Positions 1 through 11,900 are shown, counted from the first letter of the stretch. The stretch is DNA of 64,000 nt from Cristatella mucedo (GCA_009760855.2 WPIO01000006.1:4770501-4834500); one strand, 5' to 3'. The notes: a model not told the origin generated them from the sequence alone. Numbers and translations: made by a program.

Positions 1-103
1 ATGAGTGTGCAGAGTGCTAGCTTCGACGTCGCGACGTCGCGTCGTTCTTCGACGTCGCGTCGTCGTCGTCGCGTAGGTACCAGCAGAAGATTTCGAATCC
101 CAG

Positions 104-172
104 TACAGCAGCACTCGGCCAGCTCTGGCTCATCTACGGCTGCCGGCATGCGGACAAGGACTTCCTCTTCAG
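104..172 (+). CDS. MTRR: MTRR exon copy, NADPH site (left arm)
   Basis: The exon is bounded by AATCCCAG| and TTCAG|GTAGGA. It encodes LWLIYGCRHADKDFLF with the same phases as its mirror exon at 47887-47952. Confidence 0.85.
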
Positions 173-3100
173 GTAGGATTTCCTACTTTTTATGCAGGTG
201 CACACCTGCAGCCCCGACGTCATTTGGCGACAGGACATGTCGCCTCGAGGCTTCAACAGAATGGCAGCCTAGTCAACCGATCGGCCAGTCGCCCAGCTGA
301 GCAAGCACCTGCACACTGATTGACCGCCTCTTTTACTCTCCTCCGAATGGGCTGCACCTTCGCTGCGAGTGCGCTATGCAAAACTCTCCTGTGTAGCGCC
401 TGCGTGGTCGTTGTGGATCTGTGGAGTTACAGAGGGAGATGCATTTCATTAGTGTCGTTCGCCTTGCTGTGCGACCTCTCAGCCGGTAGTGTATCTACAG
501 TAGCTGGCCTTCTCAGCCAGTCGCAGATCTGCTTGGGAGAGGGAGGGTCTGGCCGTGTTTAGAGCACAGCCAGTGCAACCCCTTTTTCCTTCTTTCTTTC
601 ACAACATGGTTACCAGTTGCCCTGTGCCTCGGTCCCTCGACTCGACGAGTCACCGATGACGCTGCCGGGTTAGCACTGGCAGCACCGTTGCTGTGGCTCA
701 GTCACCATTTGACTTGCTAGTTCCAAGCGGCGGAGCTGATACTCACAGAGGTGTCAGCAGAGTTGTTTCCCTTGCATTTCTTGCTCCCAGCCCCTGCACA
801 AGCCGAGACCTGCAGCAGCGTGCAAGGAGCTGCTGTGCCCTTGATCTTCTGATCTACTGACGTTAGCCTGCTCGTTAGCTCGGTGCAATGAGAGGTGGAC
901 AGCCTATGCCGAGCCATCGATCGTCTGTCTAGCCACTGGCATCAGCCTTTTTGGTGAACTTGCCGGCTGCGCAGATCCCGTGTGCCAGCAAGATGTGAAT
1001 CGAATGTCTTGTTGCACCTTCCTCGTCTTTGCAAAGCAGAATGGTTGGTTAGGGTGTGCTCCGTGTGACGGCTTTTACTTTGGCTTCTCCTCGGCACGGC
1101 AGCAAGATGCCGAGTGAGGCGGGGAGGCAGCGCCCAGCTTCTGGAGACGTAAAATGAGCAAGCCGTCGATACTCAGTGTAATAATGAGCCCCGGCTCGTA
1201 CCTCGTACCTTGCCATACTCGCCCCGTTTCTTAATTCTGTATACTGATGAGCTGCTGCATTGTCAATTGACCGCGAAATCAGCTATGCTTGGTTGGCAGT
1301 GACGTCACAACGTCTGCTCGAGGCAATGCTTTCCGAATGTCCAGCTACTGTGCTGCTGCTGCTGCGACTGCACGCGATACTAATTGCAGTTGTAGCAGGA
1401 TGTGTGTAGCTTGGCACTCGATGTGTATTCAGTTGCTGTCGCATCTCATTTTCTGGTCGGTCGTATCTTGGTGACACCGTCATAGCAACGACGCCCGACA
1501 GGCTCATATGCAGAGCATGCACGGCAGCGTTGCAGCAGCACTGCATCTACCACATCGTCGTAGTCGACCGCACGATCAACACAAACTGCAGCGTTGACTG
1601 AAGTATCGACAGAAACATTCGTACAGTACGGTTCGTCTAAGGAGCGAGACACGTCGACGTTATGCTCGACGATAACTGTGACGTCAACTTCTGGTGAAAC
1701 TCACGTGTAACCAGGGTTTGCCACCTTCACCGCGAAAGTACAACATAGTTACACCCTCACCCCTTAGTCATGGCAAAGGAGATTTATTAGGTTTGGCTTA
1801 CCTGGTGACGAAGCATATGTACATCATGTAGTGTGCAGGTAAGTACCACCTACACTCTTAGTCCGGGTCTTATTTAAAATAAAATCAAGTGAAACTTCAT
1901 TATATTATCGGAAGGTTTTGCCTTGCTAATACCTGCTGCAAATAACTAATTTTGTCACAGTCCCATCTCGTCCTCGATTTGCCTTCGATTGACAGCTGTA
2001 TTCGCGATATCTCAGCTGTTGAGCTTGAAACTTTGGTCGTTCCATTACTGTCCAACCTTCGCCTTATTGTCACTCAAAGGGCTATCCAAATTGACCGTAG
2101 CACTTAAAAATGTAAGCTAGCCATTAGCTGCCACGGTTTTGCGCAGAAGGTGGCAGAACCAGACAAATGAGTGTCCAGCATATCAGCAGGTGCCGTTTGT
2201 AGCAAAGCTAGCTGTTCACCAAGCTAGGCGAGTCACCGTGCGGTCGCCCAGTGGCACCTTGCTGCTGCAAGATCTGAGATGGTGGGGAAATTTCGCTGGT
2301 CCACCATGGCTGCACTCAGGTCATGCCCCGCTGCTCGTTGACGTTCGCAGCAGCTGGTGAAAGAGGGCTAGCTTTTATTTGACGTTTTTTCAGCAACAGC
2401 CACAAAATGGGTCTCATGGTCGTGCATTGGTTTCTTTTTAGGGATAAGCTGGTGGACATGCTACGTCACGGCGTGCTGGCCAAGTGCGTGGTCTGCTTTT
2501 CTCAGCAGAAGACTGTCGTAGACGATGAGAGCTTCGGCGCTGCTAGTCCTGGCGTCGATCTAGCCACTGCGCTGCAGCCGAGCGGCCTCCGAAGTCGCTT
2601 AGCAGATTCGGCCGACCTCGCGAGCGCTGCCTACGTTTCGCCCGACTCGGATCGAAAGCAGATGCCGACCATAGCCGACTCGAGCGTCGGCTCTCCGTTG
2701 GCGATGCAGCAGAGGCAAAGCGCTACCGACCTGTGCGATTCAGCGGCACAGTCAGCCGATTCAGCGGCACAGTCAGCCGCTCCGACGGACTGCATGCTCA
2801 TGCTACACGGCTACGTTCAGGATGCCTTGGCCACAGATTCTCGTGCTGTCGGCGAGGCGGTCTGGACTGAGGGTGCTCATATCTACGTATGCGGCTCCAC
2901 TGCCATGGCTAGGGGTGTCCTTGCGGCCATGACGACTGTGACTTCTTCGGCTAGGGGTGAGTAGCAGCCGTTTAAGAGTTGGGCGGGGCCTGCAGCCCAG
3001 CAGTGCCAGGGTTCACTGGCACTCTCGACTCCGACACTCTGAGCTCTTGGAGAACCTGCAGCATATTTCGATGTATTCTATGCAAGCATTTGGCGCCAGC

Positions 3101-6100
3101 AGGGAGTGCCGCTGGATGCTAGAATTAAATTACCTCAGTGCCTCCCGAATGCACCACCATGCCACCTGTGGTGAAGCATGGCACACTTAACATACAGACT
3201 GCCAGCTTAATAATCAAGTCTCTTCACCATTAATTGATTTTGTAACGCCAGCGCAGCGTTTTATCAGTAGTTATACAGGTGAATTTGGTAACGACAGGTT
3301 TTGTTGACTTCGCTCACCCACAATGTACCTAGCATGCTGCACCAGGCGGCACAACAGGAAAAAAAGAGACTTGATTTTTTTCGCATCGTTTGCATCTCGC
3401 ACTTACCAAGCTGCTGGTTGTGCAATGCATCGTGCTGCCTATCATACGAGGCGGCGCTTGGTCGGGGCCCCTTCTGCCGGCAACCTGCTTCTACGTCCAG
3501 CTCCGGGTGAATTCAATGTTCATTAAAAAAAAAACTGTAAACAGTTCCAGTCGACTGCTCCTGCTTACTCTGCTCTGTACTTACACTGACAAATTTCATA
3601 CTAACAATAGCACGCTTATAAAGCGCTCTCAAAGAACTCAATCTAAATTGGTCTGTGCATCTAAATTGGTCCATGCATCCTAATTGGACCATGCATTTGT
3701 GACATCTTGTCTTGAATTCTGAAACTCTCTGCCTGCTGGCCCAACTGGCCTGTGCAACCAGGCGCTTGCAGCTGGTGCAAACTCTGCAGCTAGGCTGGTC
3801 TGTCGAATAAATAAATACCGACTGAGCTGTGCATATGCCAGATCTGGATGCTGTGCAGATGCCACATCGCAGCACTTCTTGCCGACCTGCACTGGCTACC
3901 AGTCAAGCAACGCATTGACTTCAAGGTTTTTTCACTCACTTTCAGGTCCCTTCATTCTTTGGCTCCAGCCTACCTATCAGATCTACTCCCCCCGACCAGG
4001 CTAAGCATCGTTCCAATTGCTTTCCGGAATCTAACTGTTATACAAATCTTAAATCCCTTAGAGACCCTGCCTTTAGTTAGTATGCTCCCACAGCCTGGAA
4101 CTCACTCCCGACCTGCGTCACGACGTCTCCTGACTTGCCCACATTTAAAATGAAACTAAAACGCATTTATATATGACGACATTTAGTGGGTCCCTGTGAT
4201 TCTTCCTTTATGTCTTTATGCATACTGACACTGTTGCATTCTGCCATTGCATGCTGACCCTGTGCATGTCATCCCTAACCATGTTATTCTTTTTGTTTAT
4301 TGAGTATGCATCACAATTATCAGCAACAAAATGTCCACAAAGTTTCCAAAATTTAAAGAGCAATCGACGATTTAGATGAAAGAGTAAGACTATCAGCTGC
4401 TCGTCATGATAAAGGTTGGACATTAGACACATTGCATTGTCACTGCACTAAACTATGCCAAAACACTTCCTCATCGGCCCCGAAACGAGGGTTATAACTA
4501 TCAAATGCATCTTACTGACACCATAAGCAGCACTAGGAGATTAGTAAAGCTGATTTACCATCATCAGAGCAGCAGTCTATCCCATCAGCATTTAGTGTAA
4601 TGCAGCCCTCGAGATAATTTACAACGGTCACAGGTTCTACAGTGGCAATAACCGGCACAAGAAGAACGATCACTTCGTTCATTATATCTTCTTATCAAGC
4701 TACGGTAGCGGACACCTGCACATCACTGGCAGCCTGTTTAATACTGTCGTGTAAAATAAGGATCTCTTGCTTCTCAAGCCGTATGTATAAGGTATGCTAA
4801 ACAGTTAGTCTACCGATTTTACCACACTGACCTTTAACCGTGGCCTGCACCTTCGCTACTTCGGTCACCCACCGGGTCGCCTTTGAGACGTTGTAAGAAT
4901 AAACATGAAAGTTTCATTCTTGATGCCATCAATAGCACACTGAATTTGTTGCTTTTTAGTGAAGTTCTTGCTTTACACTCATCTAAGCTTAACTCTTATC
5001 TTATTTTCTTCTACCAGTTGACTTTACTTCCAAAAGTACTGCTGCTAACATTTGTCTTAAATATCGTGTATCTTCCTGACCATTGGCAATGACACACAAG
5101 AAACGCTCGTCAAAATGTAGTCAGATGCTCACTGGCTGTGTGAGCCTTGTATCCCTTGAGCTATTGGGGTCTAAGCGATTTCCTTTTATTTGTATGTTCG
5201 GCGAAACAGTGATCTGCAATTTGCTAAATTTTGTTTAAACGATGCTCCTTAATTTGCCAAAGTCTCCCGGTCATTCTCCTGAACTTGTGGTTTTGGACAA
5301 GCAAGCAGCCAGTTCAGCTCTTATGTGCTTGAATTCCTCGAACAGTGCAGGCTTAATAATCGTCCAGACTGAGAAGCATGATGTGTGTACGGAGCTCACC
5401 AATATAGGCACTTCTGAACCAGAGTACTATGCCGCAAGCAGTGCACACGCAAGGTTGCTAGTCGTTGCAGGCGATATTGAAAATACCGACTGAGCTGACG
5501 GCTCTAAGCATGGCTAACGAATCGTAGATGCTGCTCCTATAGACGCAGATATGCCGATGGTAGCAGAGGACAGTAGCAATCAGGAGCTCTCGTACCTCAA
5601 TATTATGTCTATGTCGTTGACCCGTTGCAGTTTGTTTGACAACCACAGAGAGGCTCGTATGTATAGTGCCTGCTATAGACGTTAATGGCTCAAGCGCTAA
5701 GTGCAACTGGCTGACCATCATGACACATATCTAACTTATACAGCGTTAACCATAAATTATGACGTATCTGGTTCCTAAGGCAATTTTGTAACTGCCAGTG
5801 TCTCAAGCATTGTCACAATGTAACAGGTTCAGCATGCACAAGGTTCACTTTGTTCAAGTGTTGAACATATTGTGAGGCCTGCAGTAGAATGGCCCTGATT
5901 ATGCACAGTAGGATGCCTCAAGAACTTGAAAAGCTTAATGGCATTGTGCTTACCATTTCTATTACACCTGCGAAATCGTAAATCGGAGATCACGGCACTC
6001 CAATCTGCATCAGAACAACTGCATGCTATAAGTCGTTCTGCATTTGCAGCTTAAGCGAAATATATAGTAAGTTGTTTACGAGATCGCAACTCAAACTAAC

Positions 6101-6338
6101 TCGGCATGCTCCATGAATTGCTTTTGAACTGATCAAGATGAATTGACTGCGTTTTGCCTTGCTGCATTAGATAATGTGTGTAGATGCTTTATTCAGGCAC
6201 CATGCCACTTCATGCTTCTCAATCATGCTCTGTCCATTGGTGCTGTTTTATTTTCCAGAGGTGACTTCCTCCGAAGCATCTGCTATGATTAAGGAGCTGA
6301 AGTTAAGCAAGAGATATTTAGAGGACGTATGGTCGTGA
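104..6338 (+). CDS. MTRR: Second copy of MTRR 3' end in left arm (three exons)
   Basis: Exons at 104-172, 2442-2956 and 6259-6338 reproduce the last three MTRR exons in mirror image. All splice sites and the TGA stop (6336-6338) are intact and there are no disabling changes. Differences from the right arm include Ile for Phe (LWLIYG), Val for Ala (DKLVDM), one extra codon at the first exon's start and one fewer 21-bp repeat unit. No exon matching 48085-48203 is present, because the window begins first. Whether this is a complete second gene, a truncated duplicate or the other allele cannot be told here. Confidence 0.85.
300..480 (+). mobile_element. LINE 3' end (family B)
   Basis: The GCTGCACCTTCGCTGCGAGT ... 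CAAAACTCTCCTGTGTAGCG ... TGTGGAGTTACAGAGGGAGA series matches the 3' end at 47480-47620 read on the minus strand. The mirror is at about 47235-47400. Confidence 0.55.
740..2280 (+). other. Left-arm-specific sequence inside an MTRR intron
   Basis: This stretch has no counterpart in the right arm, where 45890-46950 occupies the same place. It has a GAGCCCCGGCTCGTACCTCG-like GC patch near 1190 and short frames only. I see no gene. Confidence 0.4.
2442..2956 (+). CDS. MTRR: MTRR exon copy, C-terminal NADPH domain (left arm)
   Basis: The acceptor is TTTCTTTTTAG| and the donor AGGG|GTGAGT. The 515 nt encode DKLVDMLRHGVLAKC, a Ser/Ala/Asp-rich insert with two 21-bp repeat units, and EGAHIYVCGSTAMARGVL. 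The frame continues in phase 1 into 6259. Confidence 0.88.
3845..4330 (+). mobile_element. L2/CR1-like LINE 3' fragment (family A), left arm
   Basis: It encodes ALLADLHWLPVKQRIDFKVF then LHSLAPAYLSDLL, the end of a non-LTR reverse transcriptase ORF, followed by the family 3' UTR (TTTAGTGGGTCCCTGTGATT). It is 5'-truncated and lies in the last MTRR intron. The mirror copy is at about 43840-44290. Confidence 0.85.
6259..6338 (+). CDS. MTRR: MTRR last exon copy with stop (left arm)
   Basis: The acceptor is TTATTTTCCAG|. The exon encodes the terminal RYLEDVWS followed by TGA, identical in sense to 41828-41907. Confidence 0.9.
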
Positions 6339-6949
6339 AACATGAAGGAGCTTGGCGATCGGCAGTGTCTAATCAGCCATCTACAATGACGTGACTGAAA
6401 GTGTCCAAGCATCACTGACGTGGTGACATGCAGCTCGAATGTATCAGCATTTCATTTGGCCTCTTCGGTAGTCAATGTGCTTGAATCACGTAGCTATGCT
6501 GAGCTGATCCAGTTCCAATGACTCACCCACACTCACACTCTCCTTGCTGTCGAGGGCCACATCTGTTGTAGCTGACTAACATTATCATGCTGGCTATAAG
6601 TCAGTTCCAGAACTGAACCGACTTCGGTTGGCTGTGCACGTGCAGACGATGGCATATTCGCCTCGGATAGTTCCCTTTTCTAGTTGTCAGTGGGCCTTGT
6701 TGTTCGTAGGTGTCAATTTTGACGAGGCGATTGCTGAAGGATGTGTACAAGCGAGTTTATACGCCGTCACAATTGTATAAAATCCCTTAAGAGCCATCAC
6801 GTCGTCGCCTGAATTGTCTATGTTTACTTCTTTCTTGTACGAACGCTTGTATACAGAGGTATTAGGTATCTGCAGCTGCAGTCAGCTAGCAGCACTGCTG
6901 AATTTATCCATAGCACACTAGGTTAATGAAAGTTCCTCCTGGACGAAGA

Positions 6950-7140
6950 CCCAGTGCATCCCTGGGTCTTAGCCCTGGGTAAGGTGCTCACTCTTACGAC
7001 CGGGGTCGTGGGTTCGAGGTCTCGAGTCCTGCAGTGGTCGATTTTTTGTTGACAACTGCAAGCTGTGGTGATAACAGTGATGGCTCTCTCGACCGCTATG
7101 TAACAGAGGCTGTTACATCAGCTTACCTTTACCATATGCT
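6950..7140 (+). mobile_element. tRNA-derived SINE, left arm
   Basis: GGGTAAGGTGCTCACTCTTA followed by GGTCGTGGGTTCGAGGTCTC gives A- and B-box-like motifs. The family body GACAACTGCAAGCTGTGGTG ... GCTGTTACATCAGCTTA follows. The mirror is at about 41030-41215. Confidence 0.72.
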
Positions 7141-8560
7141 TTTAAGAACTGGCTGCTCTATGTGTATCGCTTCTATGCACAGCAATTCACAGACTTTGTT
7201 GTTTGCCTAATACAGACATGTGTTTGATAACTCACTTTACCCAAATCCAGCTCTCCTTACTTGTTCGCGTCGACAATCTACAATTTTTTACTTTCAGCTA
7301 AAGTGGCCCGACGGAATCCTCGCGTTTGGCAGATTGGCCGCTGTATTTCTTCTCGGAATGTCAAATTTACACTTGTGGCTGACTCTGGTGGGAATTTAGA
7401 AAGCGCTGTAGACTAGTGGCCTGGTACATTTGAAAACACTCCAGCTATTTGCTTGCCTTTCGTGGCAGTCAGCATCTAGCCTGCAATGGCAACCGTACTG
7501 TCCTGTACAGCTAACAAGTTTTGAGAAACGGTGTATCGCTTCTTCCTGATGCATGACAGCACAGCATGGCCAGTTCAGATTTCTTTTTTATCGAACTTGA
7601 AATCCAGCTATCCCAAAGTTGTCTATGAAAAGAACACACGAAAGCAGTCAAATTAGCAGCCCACAGATGGGACGAGTTTCTTGGAGGTTTTCAGCATGCA
7701 GAAGCAGCTGTAGTGTACTGGCGTTTGTGACCGACCCAGCAAAAAAAACAAGCCTTAAGGGAAAAAGCCGCCGAAGATATTGTGATGGGTTTATTCATTG
7801 GTCCCCTCGCCGAAGCTCGTACTAGGTATCTTTCCTCTTCAATGCAGATGCTGAACCTGTTGGTGTGCCTTGTAAAGAGCATTCTCGACAACGTTGTGTA
7901 AAAACCACCAAAATCAGTACTAGGACTACCTGAAGCAAACAATATCGCGACTTAGTGATTGTCGCCTGCTTAAGACGTTTTCCTATGGAGTTGTGGATTA
8001 TTTGGCAAACATCTGCTACCTAGAGGAATTTTAAGTGTAAGTGCCGTTTAGGCCGACTCATTGAAAACTTTAAAAGTAGTGTTGAGAGGTTCATGGTTTG
8101 CTTTTTTTAAAACCAAGCTCTTTTTTATAGGCACGCCCAAATTAAAATGTTACAATGCCCTGCTGATTGAAGATGATGGCTCGCAAGTAAGTCTTTTAGT
8201 TCCCACTATACTTAAGATTATACAAGAGCTGTAGATCAATCGTTATGCATTTGTGCATACTGGCGTATAAGTGCTCAACAGGGAATTTGAAAAGTCTTAA
8301 TCATCAGTTAATTTGAAAATGTCGCAGGCGTACAGAAGGATTGGCCTTCAGCTGTTTTCGGAATTTGGCAGCAATGGACCTGCAATTTTGGTTCACGAAG
8401 GCCTGGCTATTCCTTGTAGATGTCGCATTTTAGGACTTGGGTTATATACTTGCACGTTGACTAGCCGCATAGCCAACCTACATGGAGAACTCTTTATACT
8501 CCGAGATTTGGCAGTTGTCATATAAGTGTCTGCATCGTTCATCTTGACCACGTTGCCATT
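7141..8560 (+). other. Coding-like segments downstream of MTRR, unidentified (left arm)
   Basis: A TTTACTTTCAG| acceptor at about 7300 precedes a frame with KVARRNPRVWQIGRCISSRN. At about 7660-7900 one frame stays open over roughly 90 codons apart from a single TGA, giving AAHRWDEFLGGFQHAEAAV and EKAAEDIVMGLFIGPLAEAR. 8313-8525 is a 70-codon frame (SQAYRRIGLQLFSEFGSNGP). Composition is protein-like and helical in part. These might be exons of an unknown gene or its remnant. The mirror lies at about 39600-41020. Confidence 0.3.
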
Positions 8561-8593
8561 CCCAGCCGGTAAGGATAATATTTTAATCTAGTT

Positions 8594-9335
8594 TTGGGCA
8601 AACAAAGCGCGATTCAGAAATTGGAAGGGTTAGAGCTGACAATCGGCTCTGCCAGCATATGCCCTGTTGAATCTGCACGAAATCTAAGTGTAATATTCCA
8701 AAGTGACATTTCATTATACGACCGCATCAGCTCCACAGTCACGTCTGCCTACATTCGGCTGCATCAAATTGCCGAAATTCTTGCTTATTCAGAAAGGGAT
8801 ACTACATCTAAATTGGTTCATGAATTTGTGGCTTCCCGTCCTGACTTCTATAACTCATTGCTTGCTTGTCTACTGGCCTGTCCAATCAGGCGCTTACAGC
8901 TGGTGCCAAACTATGCAGCTAGGCTTGTCTGTCGTGAGCGGAGCAGTTGCCACAGCTCACTACTTCTCGCCGACCTTAGCTCTCTCCCAGTCAAGCCCCG
9001 TATCGACTTCACGATTTCATCACTCACGACCACTTCATTCTTTGGTTCCAGCCTACCTATCAGATATACTGACCTACCAGGATAAGCATCGCACCACTCG
9101 CTTATCGGAATCCAATTTTTTACTCGTACCTCGTACTAACCTCGAATCCTTTGGAGGCCGTGCCTTAATTTCGTGTGCTCCCAAAGCATAGAGCTCACTC
9201 CCGACTTGCAATAACAGATTTCCTGACTTGACCACGTATGGAAAAGAAGCTTCAAACCCGTGTATTTATCGGGGCATTTACTGGATCACTGTGATTCGAC
9301 CTTTACGTGCTCATGCGTGCGGACAATGCATGCAT
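8594..9335 (+). mobile_element. L2/CR1-like LINE reverse transcriptase C-terminal fragment, left arm
   Basis: A 163-codon frame encodes SARNLSVIFQSDISLYDRIS, KLVHEFVASRPDFYNSLLAC and SSLPVKPRIDF. This is the familiar order of the thumb/C-terminal region of L2/CR1-type LINE ORF2. The downstream frame and 3' UTR (ATGCATGCTGCCACTAACCA) follow. It lacks the catalytic FADD region and is dead. The mirror is 38830-39574. Confidence 0.88.
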
Positions 9336-9545
9336 GCTGCCACTAACCATACTTGCACAGGGCCGTTGCCGCTCGCTGTTTCGGGTCGCTCTCTCAGCCG
9401 AGGCTACAGAGAGGGCCTACTAAGTGAGCCCACCGGACTGAGCTCGAGCCATCCTCGGTGCTCCGCTCCCGACTCAGTGTTTCGAGGAGGAGCCAAGGCT
9501 CGATGCTGAACCCAAGGGTGGTGGAACTTCTAAAGTATTTACATT

Positions 9546-9728
9546 TTAAAACCCGCTCCGTTGGCTGTGCAGCGAACGCCCCGATCCGGAGGCCTTTATT
9601 AAGAGGTCGATGACATTACTACGAATCGGAAGCAATTTCCTCCCGAGCAGAAGAGTTGTCGAGTTTCTCAACCACTGCAAGCACCTTATTGCACAAGCTG
9701 GAAGATCTGCAAGGAGAGGGTAGTGCAA
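9546..9728 (-). mobile_element. Short LINE-like fragment
   Basis: The minus-strand frame LLADLPACAIRCLQWLRNST resembles the LLAGLPACATRRFHSVQNSS stretch of the LINE at 62738-63064, suggesting a degraded piece of the same family. The mirror is 38440-38622. Confidence 0.4.
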
Positions 9729-10237
9729 GTTAAGACTTAGCCGACGTGTACATGGAAAAACTTGGCTGTTGAGATCATATCTAAATCGAAAAGGAATCGT
9801 GAAGATTGTTTAGCAACCGGCTCCGCACTCGAGTGCTGAACAGATGTGCTGATCAAGCGAAAGCTCAGCCTTTAGGTTTAACTTCAGGGGATCTACTTTT
9901 CTGGATCGGCCAGCATACATCAAATTTAGAGGCTTGAGACCAGATTGAAGAACCAATGGTCGATTTTTTAGAGGTAATCCTTTGTTGTCGAATATATGAG
10001 CACGGCACCTGCAAGCAAGATCCAGAGGTTGCAGTCCTATTCCTTCACTGTCGAGCCAGATACACAGAGCTGACAACTGATAGTGTGCAGCAGCTCGTTC
10101 AGATTATGCCACGCTTTTAGAGCACATGCATTGGTGAGACAGTTCAGCATCCTGTACGAGCTCACTTCCATATGCATAAATTTCGCCCGACTAGCACTCA
10201 TGGTCACTTTCTTTTGGATACTTCATGCAAATGCAGC

Positions 10238-10370
10238 CGAACTGGTTTGACCCAGTGGTTAAGGTGCTCGCCAGGACGAAGGTCTGGCCGAGGTCGTGGG
10301 CTCGAGCCCCGTAGCATATGTCAAGCGCCTGAACAGAGATTGAGTTCTCTTAGGGCAATATACAAATGAA
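10238..10370 (+). mobile_element. tRNA-derived SINE (Leu/Ser-like head), left arm
   Basis: The TTTGACCCAGTGGTTAAGGT A-box region and GGTCGTGGGCTCGAGCCCC B-box region lie about 45 bp apart. The GCGCCTGAACAGAGATTGAG...TTAGGGCAATATACAAATGA tail follows. It is not a functional tRNA because no acceptor stem closes. The mirror is 37798-37930. Confidence 0.75.
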
Positions 10371-10564
10371 TTATATTTATTATTTCTAAGATAAATATTT
10401 GCACATTTATTGATTTCAGACTTCCGTTGAAGCCGTAGAAAACATTATCTATTCGATAGAATAATAAACTGCTCAGCATCCGAAATCACGCATTCCGAAA
10501 GATCTGGAAGAAGCTCAATATGTAAAGATGCTATAGCACAATAATGAGTCATGGAGGGGCTGCC

Positions 10565-11155
10565 TCAGCAGCTCGTGCACATCGTTGGTATACCCATGTC
10601 TTTAATTAACAATTCAATACTTGAATCAATCCTAGCTGAGTCAATTTCAGCTTTTATAGGTGCACTTGAATCTCGGATGCAAAGTCCAGACACGAAAAAT
10701 GCACATAATTTACCTGTACGTCGGCGGTAAAGTGTCTCTTTAGCCAATCCCGGATTAGCTCTAGATTGAGAAATTCTCGCAGAGCGAGAGCTATTAATAG
10801 CTCTCGCTCTCTCCAAGCTCACTTTCCAAGCTCGCATTAGCTCACTGCATGTCATCTTTGAACAACCTTTTCAAGGGAAACGGATGGTCAGATTGTGACA
10901 GTGCTATCTCGTGCTTACTCTTTGTAGTTTGAGAAGCTTAATGCAGCATACGGCCGACATGCCTGCGACGTGACAATCGAGCCTAACTTGGATGCTGCAG
11001 CTGGCCGAGACGCAGCTATTAGTTCTTCTGGTGCTTCAGAGGCCGACCGATGTCTCAGTCGAAAGGAGTTGACAACGTTAATTTCGTCTCGGAAGCAGCA
11101 GTTTGCAGCTAAACTGATTTATATTGTGATACAGCACTGTGAGATGACTTAGACA
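10565..11155. other. Two conserved open frames in opposite orientation, unidentified (left arm)
   Basis: The minus-strand frame 10565-10855 (96 codons) and plus-strand frame 10929-11152 are both preserved in the mirror arm. The plus frame follows a good acceptor (CTTACTCTTTGTAG|) and reads FEKLNAAYGRHACDV ... SRKELTTLISSRKQQFAAKL, so it could be an exon. I recognise no family. Confidence 0.25.
10781..10810. other. Perfect 30-bp palindrome (left arm)
   Basis: AGAGCGAGAGCTATT is followed at once by its exact reverse complement AATAGCTCTCGCTCT, giving a spacer-free 15-bp stem. The mirror copy is at 37357-37386. It could form a cruciform or be a dimeric binding site. Confidence 0.9.
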
Positions 11156-11445
11156 GATTTCCATTTTCTAGTCATATTCTTTGCTACTAGAAATGTATCG
11201 AAGAAATACGAGAAATATATCGAAGGCTTTGCACATGCTGAGTTATAGAGAGTAAATTTTTCTTTAATGGCATGCTCATTCTAGCCAGATTTCTTGTTCG
11301 TAGGCTGGCATTAAGGAACCCTCTCTAGCAGGTTGATTATAGGTGTAGGTAATTCGTGATACAAACCATATTCTGTACCGATAAACTATGTCAAGCTACG
11401 CTACTACTAAGCTGGTGGAACCTAAGCGCTAACGTCCACTTCGAG

Positions 11446-11900
11446 CTCGAGCGGGCACATGCAGGCAATGGGCTGCACTCACTGAGAGCAACCTATTTCC
11501 AGTGGGTGCATCGATCCGGCGGACAACTGCATGCACTTTAAACTCTTTTAGTCGCTTTAGCAGCTGATAGTGAGATTTCCGTGTGCAGTAAGGCCACCCA
11601 TGCATGGTGAGGATAGGCTGAATAGTATAAATGAAATTAGTGGTAAAAATAAAAATAACTTTAATGTGTTGTATAGCACCCAAGAGAACTTCGGCGGCCG
11701 GTAGCAGCGGTGGTGCCGAGATGAACTGCGTCGGATTAGCTTCGACGGAACGGCTGGTTGTGCGGCAAGCGCAGCAGCTTGTAGCTGCAGCCAGCTGGCT
11801 GAAAGTCTGGCTGACATGTAAGGCGGTAGCAGAACAGTTATTGAATCCAGCTCGATCGATTATCGAGCTGCTGCCGCTGGTCGTGAACAGGCCCCAGCAG
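11446..11900 (-). repeat. Left end sequence of the viral block
   Basis: Read on the minus strand, this segment matches the right edge (about 36330-36741) through a GAAATCTCAYTATCAGCT-like core, GGATCGATGCA, CACTGGAAATAGG and CTCAGTGAGTGCA. Its inner part matches 23690-23840 and 32270-32410 (GCTATACAACACATTAAAG). It meets the nearly identical arms at about 11446. The layout is that of diverged terminal inverted repeats. Confidence 0.6.

Larger units (their letters stand above)
1..11446 (+). repeat. Left arm of large inverted duplication
   Basis: This arm is the reverse complement of 36741 to about 48060, with mirrored coordinates summing to about 48167 over 2280-11150. The match is near perfect by eye: for example the 96-codon frame at 10565-10855 is identical to that at 37312-37602. 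Positions 234-765 pair with about 46950-47475, and 50-233 with about 47830-48010. Positions 765-2280 do not match the other arm. A 20-bp tandem duplication near 11190-11215 is present only here. The outer boundary is at or beyond the window start. It could be a genuine segmental palindrome or a haplotype fold-back in the assembly. Confidence 0.93.

Noticed and set aside
10238-10330. Functional tRNA gene
   Set aside because: A- and B-box-like motifs are present but no acceptor stem or clean cloverleaf forms, and a SINE tail follows.
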